Source of the DNA: an uncultured Lachnospiraceae bacterium
GTDB taxonomy: Bacteria; Bacillota; Clostridia; Lachnospirales; Lachnospiraceae
NCBI GenBank assembly: GCA_910579865.1
Contig: CAJTXA010000009.1
Span: 62,001-126,000, forward strand
DNA length: 64,000 bases
Direction of reading: 5' to 3'
Position 1 is the first letter of the stretch. Every line of letters begins with the position of its first letter. The notes below the pieces were generated by a model. That model made no database searches. It was not told where the DNA came from and saw nothing but the letters and a program-made list of their open reading frames with translations. Below, one piece after another: positions 44,011 through 51,394 of the stretch. The position numbers and the translations under genes are program-made.

Positions 44011-44682
44011 ATGGAACAAGTGACAGTAAAGAGTTTATATTATTTGAAGGAAACAATAGCAGCACCTTTGTTAGAAAGTGTAGTTTATCCATGGGAGGCA
44101 CTTCCTAAAATTGGAGCTTTTATTTTGGAATTAGGAAAAAGTTTATCAGATAAGGAGTATGAACGAAAAGAAGAAGACATTTGGATTGCTAAAACAGCAA
44201 AGGTAGCAGAAACTGCTTTCGTCTGTGGGCCAGCAATTATTGGGAAAGAAGCAGAAATTCGGCATGGAGCATTTATAAGGGGGAATGTGATAGTAGGGGA
44301 AAGTGCTGTAGTAGGAAATTCGACAGAGTTAAAAAATGCGATTTTATTTAATAAAGTACAGGTTCCTCATTATAATTATGTAGGAGACTCGATTTTGGGA
44401 TATAAGGCTCATATGGGAGCAGGAGCAATTGCTTCTAATGTAAAGGCAGATAAAAAGTTGGTTACAGTAACATTGCCAGAGGGAAAAATAGAAACTGGAT
44501 TAAAAAAGTTTGGTGCTATGCTTGGAGATGAAGTAGAAGTTGGATGTGGAAGTGTATTAAATCCTGGAACAGTGGTTGGAAGAAAAAGTAATATCTATCC
44601 TCTTTCTTTGGTTCGGGGATATGTTCCAGAAAAAAGTATTTATAAAAAGCAGGGGGAAGTGGTGGAGAAGGAGGAAAGATAA
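44011..44682 (+). CDS. left-handed beta-helix (hexapeptide) nucleotidyltransferase-like protein
   Basis: 223 aa. The N-terminal ~75 residues are helical, followed by hexapeptide repeats of the left-handed beta-helix type (AKVAETAFVCGPAIIGKEAE, IRHGAFIRGNVIVGES, VGCGSVLNPGTVVG). GYKAHMGAGAIASNVKADKK resembles the GlmU acetyltransferase region. There is no N-terminal nucleotidyltransferase domain, so it is not a full GlmU. Clostridial databases usually label it UDP-GlcNAc pyrophosphorylase-like; the real substrate is uncertain. AGAAAGGA precedes the ATG. Confidence 0.75.
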   Translation: MEQVTVKSLYYLKETIAAPLLESVVYPWEALPKIGAFILELGKSLSDKEYERKEEDIWIAKTAKVAETAFVCGPAIIGKEAEIRHGAFIRGNVIVGESAVVGNSTELKNAILFNKVQVPHYNYVGDSILGYKAHMGAGAIASNVKADKKLVTVTLPEGKIETGLKKFGAMLGDEVEVGCGSVLNPGTVVGRKSNIYPLSLVRGYVPEKSIYKKQGEVVEKEER

Positions 44683-44710
44683 AAAGCAATCGATAAGAGA
44701 GGAAGAGAAA

Positions 44711-46126
44711 GTGGAAGAGTTTTTGCCAAAGGAATTTATGGAACGCATGAAAGGGATGCTTGGAGCAGAGTATGATGCTTTTAAAAAAAGTTATCAAAAA
44801 GAGGCAGCACGAGGATTGCGGGTGAATGGGCTAAAGGGAACAAAAGAAGAATTTTTAAAGAAAAGTTCCTTTACACTTAGACCTATTTTATGGGAACCAA
44901 ATGGATTTTTTTATCTGGAAAAGGAACGTCCTGGGAAGCATCCTTATCATGATGCAGGAGTTTATTATATTCAAGAGCCAAGTGCAATGGCAGTTGCAGC
45001 ACTTGCTGCTCCAAAACCAGGAGAGAAAGTATTAGATCTTTGTGCAGCACCTGGAGGAAAGACCACTCATTTGGCTAGTCAAATGAAAGGAGAAGGGTTA
45101 TTAGTAGCAAATGAGATTCATCCGGCAAGAGCAAAGATTCTTTCTCAAAATGTAGAACGGATGGGAATTCGAAATGCAGTAGTAACAAATGAAGAACCAT
45201 TGTCCTTAAAAGCCTATTTTCCAGAATTTTTTGATCGAGTGGTGGTAGATGCACCATGTTCTGGAGAGGGGATGTTTCGAAAGGAAGAAGCCGCCTGTCT
45301 AGAATGGTCACTAGAAAATGTACATTCTTGTGCAGTTCGTCAGAGGAAAATATTGGAATGTGCTGCTGAAATGTTAAAGCCAGGTGGACGTCTAGTATAT
45401 TCAACTTGTACATTTGCTCCAGAAGAAGATGAAGAGACAATTCTTTTGTTTTTAAATGAACATTTGGAGTTTGAAATTGATTTAGAAATTGACTCTGAAG
45501 CATATAGGGAAATGGGGTTTTTACAAGGCTGTCCAGACTGGATCAATCCTGCAATAAAAATAACAAGCGAGATAAGAGAAAAAGAAGCTCTAAAAAAGAC
45601 ATTTCGCTTGTTTCCTCATAAGATCGAAGGGGAAGGACATTATATTGCTGTGCTTCATAAAAAAGAAAAGGAAGGATATAAGAAAAAGCAGAAATTTTTA
45701 AGAAAGAAAAGAGCTTCTTTTAAGGATTGGGAAGTGTTTCAAAACGAGATAGGGGTTTCTTTTGAGCGAGGAATGTATCAGTTATTTGGGGAAGAACTTT
45801 ATTTGGTGCCAGAGGAGATGGTTGATATGAGAGGATTAAGAGTTCTTCGAGCAGGATTGCATCTTGGAACCTTAAAAAAAAGTCGTTTTGAACCATCTCA
45901 TGCTTTGGCTTTAACACTTTCTCCATCTGATACAAAACATGTACTTTCTTTTGATAAAGAAAGTAAAGAGATTTTTTCATATTTGAAAGGAGAGATGCTT
46001 TCTTTCAATGGAGAAGAACGAAAGGGCTGGTATTTAGTTTGTGTAGACGGGTATTCGATTGGCTGGGGAAAAGCAAGCAAAGTGGGGTTAAAAAATCATT
46101 ATCCAAAAGGATTACGCTGGATGTAG
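44711..46126 (+). CDS. RsmB/RsmF-type rRNA cytosine-C5 methyltransferase
   Basis: 471 aa from GTG 44711, with GAGAGGA at 44697-44703; the frame open to 44576 overlaps the upstream gene and is not used. The SAM-binding motif is VLDLCAAPGGKTTHLASQM. Catalytic cysteines are in VVDAPCSGEGMFRK and STCTFAPEE (Cys233 of the TC motif). The C-terminal ~180 residues include a PUA-like RNA-binding region ending YSIGWGKASKVGLKNHYPKG, as in RsmF/YebU-like proteins. It methylates cytosine-5 in 16S rRNA; the exact position is not readable. Confidence 0.88.
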   Translation: MEEFLPKEFMERMKGMLGAEYDAFKKSYQKEAARGLRVNGLKGTKEEFLKKSSFTLRPILWEPNGFFYLEKERPGKHPYHDAGVYYIQEPSAMAVAALAAPKPGEKVLDLCAAPGGKTTHLASQMKGEGLLVANEIHPARAKILSQNVERMGIRNAVVTNEEPLSLKAYFPEFFDRVVVDAPCSGEGMFRKEEAACLEWSLENVHSCAVRQRKILECAAEMLKPGGRLVYSTCTFAPEEDEETILLFLNEHLEFEIDLEIDSEAYREMGFLQGCPDWINPAIKITSEIREKEALKKTFRLFPHKIEGEGHYIAVLHKKEKEGYKKKQKFLRKKRASFKDWEVFQNEIGVSFERGMYQLFGEELYLVPEEMVDMRGLRVLRAGLHLGTLKKSRFEPSHALALTLSPSDTKHVLSFDKESKEIFSYLKGEMLSFNGEERKGWYLVCVDGYSIGWGKASKVGLKNHYPKGLRWM

Positions 46127-46172
46127 AGAAAACGATTTTATATTTTTATAATAATTTTATCAGATAGTTGTC

Positions 46173-46201
46173 TTGACAATCTTTTGTCATAATGAGATAA
46201 T
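46173..46201 (+). promoter_or_regulatory. sigma-A promoter of pckA
   Basis: A perfect TTGACA (46173-46178) and GATAAT (46196-46201) with a 17-bp spacer. The ~135-nt leader to pckA contains a GCGG...CCGC hairpin and a second weak stem, so leader-based control is possible. Confidence 0.72.
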
Positions 46202-46335
46202 AAAAGAAATGCGGAAGCTTTTCAACCGCACAGGTTTCTGCTGGTTTTACAGCGAGCGAAATCGGAATAAAATCTAGGAAAGGAAAAGCTATTATATACA
46301 TATATGTATATGTTTTTAGTAGCAGGACGTTATTC

Positions 46336-48051
46336 ATGTCAACAAAAGCATATTATCCAGTTGAGGAGATAGGTGCAGGAAAAGTTGGTTTTTCTACAAC
46401 TCGTTCAATTATTGAAGCAGCTTTTTATGGTAACAATGTAGTAAAAGTAAATACTTTAAAAGAAGCATATGAATTAGCTAAAAATTCACCAGGCACAATT
46501 GTAACAGATATGCCAGTATACAGAGGAGAAGAATTTGGTCTAGAAAAAGATGCAAAAGTTCTTTTATTTAATGATGGTGCAGTAACAGGCCGTTATGCAG
46601 CAGCTCGTCGAATTAAAGGAGAGCCAGGTGTAGATAATAAAAAGCTGGACAAGGTTGTAATGGATGCTGTATATGAATCTCGTTGGAAGACTTTATATCA
46701 TGCAGAGTGTTTTGTTGGGTTAGATCCAGAGTTTATGGTAAAGGCTCACTTATTGATTCCAGAAGGAGAAGAAAATGTTCTTTATAACTGGATGATTAAT
46801 TTCCAGTATATGTCAGATGAATATGTAAAGATGTATAAGTCTTCAAAACCAGTAGGGGATGGAAAAGAACCAGATATTTATATCTTTTCGGATCCACAGT
46901 GGGTACCAGGAAATCGCCCAGATGTAGATTATAGCTGCTTAAGTGATCCACTTACTATGTGCTATTTTGATACAGCAGAGAACTGTGCTTGTATTCTTGG
47001 TATGAGATATTTTGGAGAACATAAAAAAGGTACATTAACAATGGCTTGGGCAATTGCTAATAGAAATGGTTATGCTTCTTGTCATGGTGGACAGAAAGAA
47101 TATACCTTAGAAGATGGTTCGAAGTTTGTAGCATCTGTATATGGTTTATCTGGTTCTGGAAAGTCTACTTTAACTCATGCAAAGCACAATGGAAAATATC
47201 CTTCGATTAAGGTTTTACATGATGATGCATTTATTATTAATACAGATACCTGTGCATCTGTTGCATTAGAGCCAACTTATTTTGATAAGACAGCAGATTA
47301 TCCTACTGGTTGTGCAGACAATATGTATTTATTATCTGCTCAGAACTGCTCTGCTACTTTAGATAGTGAAGGAAAAGTACAGTTAGTAACAGAGGATATT
47401 AGAAATGGAAATGGTCGTGCAATTAAATCGAAATTGTGGTCTCCAAACCGTGTAGATAAGATTGATGCACCAGTTAATGCAATTTTCTGGATTATGAAAG
47501 ATCCAGCAATTCCACCAGTAATTAAATTAAAGGGTTCTGCATTAGCTTCTGTTATGGGTGCTACACTTGCTACAAAGACTTCTACTGCAGAACGTGTAGC
47601 AGCAGGAACAGACTTAAATGCATTACGAATTGTTCCTTATGCAAATCCATTCCGTACGTATCCATTAGTAAATGATTACGAGAAATTTAAGAAATTAGTA
47701 GAAGAAAAGAATGTAGATTGCTATATTGTAAATACAGGTGACTTTATGGGTACAAAATGTAAACCAGCTGATACACTTGGTATTTTGGAAGCAATTGTAG
47801 AGAAAAAGGCTCAATTTGAAGCATGGGGACCTTTTGAAGATATTGAAATTATGTATGATTGGTCAGGAAAGACAGCCGACTTTAAGCCAGATTTAACAGA
47901 TAAAGATTATGTAGCAGCATTAAAGAATGCAATGTTAAATCGAGTACAGGCAGTAGAAGGCTTTGCAACAAAGAAAGAAGGTTACGATAAGTTACCAGAT
48001 GAAGCATTAGCAGCATTAAAGAAGATTGTAAGCGAAGCAGAGACATTATAA
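46336..48051 (+). CDS. pckA: phosphoenolpyruvate carboxykinase (ATP)
   Basis: 571 aa. The P-loop GLSGSGKSTLTH, HDDAFIIN metal-binding motif and PYANPFRTYPL identify the ATP-dependent family. The N-terminus (STKAYYPVEEIGAGKVGFST) and the ~570-aa length match a clostridial subgroup slightly longer than E. coli PckA. In anaerobes it can run toward oxaloacetate, fixing CO2 and making ATP. Codon choice is more restricted than in neighbouring genes, in line with high expression. It is a single-gene unit with its own promoter and terminator. Confidence 0.93.
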   Translation: MSTKAYYPVEEIGAGKVGFSTTRSIIEAAFYGNNVVKVNTLKEAYELAKNSPGTIVTDMPVYRGEEFGLEKDAKVLLFNDGAVTGRYAAARRIKGEPGVDNKKLDKVVMDAVYESRWKTLYHAECFVGLDPEFMVKAHLLIPEGEENVLYNWMINFQYMSDEYVKMYKSSKPVGDGKEPDIYIFSDPQWVPGNRPDVDYSCLSDPLTMCYFDTAENCACILGMRYFGEHKKGTLTMAWAIANRNGYASCHGGQKEYTLEDGSKFVASVYGLSGSGKSTLTHAKHNGKYPSIKVLHDDAFIINTDTCASVALEPTYFDKTADYPTGCADNMYLLSAQNCSATLDSEGKVQLVTEDIRNGNGRAIKSKLWSPNRVDKIDAPVNAIFWIMKDPAIPPVIKLKGSALASVMGATLATKTSTAERVAAGTDLNALRIVPYANPFRTYPLVNDYEKFKKLVEEKNVDCYIVNTGDFMGTKCKPADTLGILEAIVEKKAQFEAWGPFEDIEIMYDWSGKTADFKPDLTDKDYVAALKNAMLNRVQAVEGFATKKEGYDKLPDEALAALKKIVSEAETL

Positions 48052-48068
48052 AAAATAATTACTGTTTA

Positions 48069-48107
48069 AAATGGCAGCTTGGGAGAAATTACCCAGGCTG
48101 TCATTTT
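48069..48107 (+). terminator. Rho-independent terminator of pckA
   Basis: AATGGCAGC-TTGGG pairs with CCCAGGCTGTCATT, followed by TTGTATTT. Confidence 0.75.
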
Positions 48108-48260
48108 GTATTTCTATATTGAAAAGCCTATAAAAGAATGGTACAATAGAATGAATAAAATAGAGTTCTTGAATTATAGTTTTTTATAAAAAAGAAGTTA
48201 GAAAGGAAACATATGATTGAGAAATAAAGATGAATTGGTTTTATATGAGAGGTGTGGCAT

Positions 48261-48701
48261 ATGGCAAATTTAATGGAAGCAGATAAAAACATGATTCGTA
48301 CCTGTAAGTTGTGTGGAGGACTATTTTATTATAAGGGATTTGGATATGGGTATTGTGATAGATGTACAAAAATAGATGATGAAATATTTCATAAAGTAAA
48401 AGAATATGTTTGGGAACATGTTGGAGCTAGTGTAGTAGAAGTGAGTGATCATGTAAATGTTAGTGTAAAACAGATTTATAATTATTTAAAAGATGGTCGT
48501 TTGGAAATTCCAGAGGGATCTCCAATTTATTTAAAGTGTGAAAAGTGTGGTACAGATATTCGCTATGGTAGGTATTGTCCAGATTGTGCAACACATATGC
48601 ATAAGAAGTTAAGTTCTGTAACAGAGGCGGAATTATGTGAAATTGGTGAGAAACCAAGTAACAGCAAAAAAGGAAAGATTCATTTTCAATATGAAAAATA
48701 G
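48261..48701 (+). CDS. zinc-ribbon and helix-turn-helix protein (YvyF/TIGR03826-like)
   Basis: 146 aa from the ATG at 48261 (GAGAGGTG 6 nt upstream). The N-terminal zinc ribbon is CKLCGGLFYYKGFGYGYCDR; a helix-turn-helix-like centre is ASVVEVSDHVNVSVKQIYNY. A second ribbon is CEKCGTDIRYGRYCPDC. The layout matches the YvyF-type flagellar-operon protein family, which may regulate transcription, yet no flagellar gene lies nearby. It is followed by the 6S RNA gene. Confidence 0.7.
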   Translation: MANLMEADKNMIRTCKLCGGLFYYKGFGYGYCDRCTKIDDEIFHKVKEYVWEHVGASVVEVSDHVNVSVKQIYNYLKDGRLEIPEGSPIYLKCEKCGTDIRYGRYCPDCATHMHKKLSSVTEAELCEIGEKPSNSKKGKIHFQYEK

Positions 48702-48724
48702 AAAAAATAACCTAAAAAATAGCC

Positions 48725-48753
48725 TTGAAAAATTGAAATGAGTAGAGTATAAT
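48725..48753 (+). promoter_or_regulatory. sigma-A promoter of the 6S RNA gene
   Basis: TTGAAA (48725-48730) and a perfect TATAAT (48748-48753), 17-bp spacer. No ORF follows within 280 nt, which points to an RNA gene. Confidence 0.75.
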
Positions 48754-48759
48754 AAGTTT

Positions 48760-48996
48760 AATAACTTCAGAATATCGCTATCCTGGGATGTGCGACAATC
48801 CTATTTCTTTGAACCTACATTTACGTTTATGGGACTCCTATATCGCAAGTCGGATGTCAGGCCTCCGAATAAGCAGTGGAAGACAGAAAACTTTGCTGCG
48901 GTAACCCACCTAGCTCGGCTAGGCGTCAAATAATAGGAAACGGCATTTTGGGTATGCACAAAAGTAAGGGCAATCCGTATGGATTGCCCTTTTTGT
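48760..48996 (+). ncRNA. ssrS: probable 6S RNA
   Basis: A promoter, ~200 nt of GC-richer, structured, non-coding sequence and a perfect terminator make one RNA transcript. The conserved-looking blocks TTTGAACCTACATTTACG, GGGACTCCTATATCGC, GTCAGGCCTCCGAATAAGC and ACCCACCTAGCTCGGCTAGG resemble clostridial 6S RNA, including the CCTAGCTCGGCTAGG apical hairpin. TGTGC near the start and GCACA near the end can close the molecule. 6S RNA binds sigma-A RNA polymerase and mimics an open promoter. Family assignment is from memory of Firmicute 6S sequences. Confidence 0.68.
48967..48996 (+). terminator. Rho-independent terminator of the 6S RNA
   Basis: AGGGCAATCC and GGATTGCCCT form a perfect 10-bp stem with a 4-nt loop, followed by five T. 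Confidence 0.92.
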
Positions 48997-49039
48997 GCAT
49001 ATACTGAAGTAAAAAGTTGTCCGGCTGGTAGGTGAAAAA

Positions 49040-50863
49040 ATGGAAAAGAAGAAAATAAGAATTTTTCTGTTTGGAATTATATTATTAAGTACAATTGCGA
49101 TTTGGTATGCAGAAACAAAAATGGCATATTTTAGAAAGGAGCCAGAATCTTTTTTAGGTGAGGAAGAAAGAGAATGTAATTTTAAAAATGCATGGATTTT
49201 ATCATGGAAGAATGGAGAACTTATTTTTTTGGCAGAGGGAGAGATTCGTTCCATCGAAGCAGTAACAGAGTTGGAATATAAAGATGTTATGGCAGATATT
49301 CAGATGAAACAAGATAAATTAATTTCCATTAAGATAAAACCAGATAAAATACGAGGAAAGGTATTATCTGTTAGCCAAGATGCAATTGAAATTGAAGGAT
49401 ATGGAAAAGTTCCTGTATCAGAAAATTTTCATATTTATCGCAATTATGGAGAAATTGGAGAAGGAAATGCAAACGAAATTATAGTGGGGTATGATGTACA
49501 GAGTTTTTTTGTAGGAGGAGGATTGATCTGTGCAGCCTTGTTGGAACAAAAACCAAATGTGACAAATATTCGTGTATTATTGTCAGGCAGTCAGGCAGAA
49601 CAATTTCATTCACAGGTAATTCTTCAAGCAGAGGATACTATTTTAGTGGAGGATATAGAGGGAAAAGAAAGTTATCGAGTAGCTCCACAAACAGAACTAT
49701 GGTTTTATCTTGAGGAACAAAGTAAAGAACAGCATATCTGGCTTATTGAAGAGGGCAGTGGTGCGATTATAGAGAAAAAAATAGAGGAAGGACATACTTA
49801 TCAGATTACAAATGAAAATGGAAATAAAATTTCTGTAATTTCGATAGAAAAGTTACAAGGGATTCCGGCTTATCGTGGAAAATTAGAAGTAGAGCTGCGG
49901 TCGGAAGGATATCTTTTAAGAAATGAACTTTCTGTAGAAGAGTATCTTTATGCAGTGGTACCAAGTGAAATGCCAGCTTCTTATAGTTTGGAAGCATTAA
50001 AAGCACAAGCAGTCTGTGCTAGAAGTTATGCCTGTAGAAATATTTTGCAAAATAGTTTATTTGTCTATGGTGCACATGTGGATGACAGTACAGCATTTCA
50101 GGTCTATAATAATATTGCAGAGCAGGAATCTTCTACAAGGGCAGTGGATGAAACAAAGGGACAGGTAATGGTAAATGGAGAAGAAATTGTAGAAGCTTAT
50201 TATTTTTCAACTTCCTGTGGAACTACAACAGATGCAGCAATTTGGAATTCAAAAGAAAATTGCAGTTATATTCAGGGACGATTTATAGAGGGAGATGGTG
50301 GAAGAAATGCTGCTACATTTCAGACAACAGAGGAACTAAAAAAAGAAGAAAAGTTTCGAGCTTTTATTACAAACAGACAGGAAAGTGATTTTGATGCAGG
50401 GTTTCCGTGGTATCGTTGGAGCATTTGGTTTTCAAATGCCGATTTGATACGACTTTTACAAGAAAAAGGGTTCTATGATTCGGTTGGAGTGCCAAATTCG
50501 ATTCAAGTAAGTCGAAGAGGAAGCGGCGGAGTAGCAGAGGAATTACAGGTTAGCGGAACGAAAGGTACAATTGTATTTGAAAGAGAGTATGCAATCCGAG
50601 CGTTTTTATCTCCAAAAGGAATGAAATTATTAGATAAAGATGGAAAGGAAAATGCTTCTTTTTCATTGTTGCCTAGCGGATATTTTGTAATTGATACTTT
50701 GGAAGAAAATAATGAAATTTATTATCAATTTATTGGTGGAGGGTTTGGACATGGAGCAGGAATGAGCCAGAATGCAGCAAAACGGATGGCAGAAATAGGA
50801 TATGTATATTCCGATATTTTGAAATTCTTTTATTCTGGAGTAGAATTAAAGACGTTTTATTGA
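49040..50863 (+). CDS. spoIID: SpoIID/LytB-type protein
   Basis: 607 aa, longer than B. subtilis SpoIID (~340) because of an extra ~290-residue N-terminal extracellular part. One membrane anchor (~6-24). The SpoIID domain spans ~280-600 with NELSVEEYLYAVVPSEMPAS, ALKAQAVCARSYA, YYFSTSCGTTTDAA and GGGFGHGAGMSQNAAKRMA. Family members are lytic transglycosylases acting on peptidoglycan during forespore engulfment or cell-wall remodelling. GGTAGGTG lies before the ATG. The large N-terminal extension suggests a Lachnospiraceae-specific variant. Confidence 0.87.
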   Translation: MEKKKIRIFLFGIILLSTIAIWYAETKMAYFRKEPESFLGEEERECNFKNAWILSWKNGELIFLAEGEIRSIEAVTELEYKDVMADIQMKQDKLISIKIKPDKIRGKVLSVSQDAIEIEGYGKVPVSENFHIYRNYGEIGEGNANEIIVGYDVQSFFVGGGLICAALLEQKPNVTNIRVLLSGSQAEQFHSQVILQAEDTILVEDIEGKESYRVAPQTELWFYLEEQSKEQHIWLIEEGSGAIIEKKIEEGHTYQITNENGNKISVISIEKLQGIPAYRGKLEVELRSEGYLLRNELSVEEYLYAVVPSEMPASYSLEALKAQAVCARSYACRNILQNSLFVYGAHVDDSTAFQVYNNIAEQESSTRAVDETKGQVMVNGEEIVEAYYFSTSCGTTTDAAIWNSKENCSYIQGRFIEGDGGRNAATFQTTEELKKEEKFRAFITNRQESDFDAGFPWYRWSIWFSNADLIRLLQEKGFYDSVGVPNSIQVSRRGSGGVAEELQVSGTKGTIVFEREYAIRAFLSPKGMKLLDKDGKENASFSLLPSGYFVIDTLEENNEIYYQFIGGGFGHGAGMSQNAAKRMAEIGYVYSDILKFFYSGVELKTFY

Positions 50864-50916
50864 TGTGTTTTAATTGCTGACAGCTTTTCATATCAACGAT
50901 TTTGTTGCGGGTTACA

Positions 50917-50946
50917 GAAGTGCAGAGATGATATGCTCTGCACTTC
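50917..50946 (+). terminator. stem-loop after spoIID
   Basis: GAAGTGCAGAG and CTCTGCACTTC form a perfect 11-bp stem followed by TTACATTTTT. Termination is likely despite the interrupted T tract. Confidence 0.65.
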
Positions 50947-50955
50947 TTACATTTT

Positions 50956-50974
50956 TGTAAGAACTGTGTAAGAA
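50956..50974 (+). promoter_or_regulatory. direct repeat, possible BceR-type operator
   Basis: TGTAAGAA occurs at 50956-50963 and 50967-50974, an 11-bp period equal to one helical turn, as OmpR-family regulators bind. It lies ~65 bp before the bce genes. Response regulators of bacitracin-type systems usually sit beside their transporter; here none does. Confidence 0.45.
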
Positions 50975-51040
50975 AACTTGATACAAAAAGTAATGCACAT
51001 CCTTTACAATAAAGGTATGAAAGACAAGGAGGGAAATAGT

Positions 51041-51394
51041 ATGAATACTATTTTGAGGTTAGAGGATATACAGAAATACTATAGTAAATATCTATATCAA
51101 ATATCGGGCGGGCAAAAACAACGCTGCGCCAGCACCAGAGCAATTATCAATAACCTAAAGCGGCTTTTAGCTGATGAACTTGCTGGTGCATTAGACAGCC
51201 ATTCATCACAAATATTTTTATCAATAATCCAAAGCATCAATGAACAGTTTAGTACAACAATTTATATTTTATTTTTAAAAGATGGAGAAATTTTTACAGA
51301 ATTACATAAGAGTAATGATAACAGGGAACTCTTTTTTAACAAAATTTTGTATGTTCTCACCATGATTGAAGGGGGACAAAGCTATGTATGCTAA
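51041..51394 (+). pseudogene. bceA: relic of a BceA-type ABC ATPase
   Basis: 117 aa from the ATG at 51041, with a full AAGGAGGG site. It begins like BceA (NTILRLEDIQKYYSK), then jumps directly to the signature (YQISGGQKQRCASTRAI), losing ~125 residues including Walker A and the Q-loop. Walker B is altered (LADELAGALDS). After FSTTI the H-loop stretch is missing and the sequence resumes at LFLKDGEIFTELHKS. It cannot hydrolyse ATP. Its final 11 nt overlap the start of bceB as in intact systems. Confidence 0.85.

Noticed and set aside
46173..46193. CATAAT as the -10 element for pckA
   Set aside because: It is only 9 bp after TTGACA; GATAAT at 46196-46201 gives the proper 17-bp spacer.
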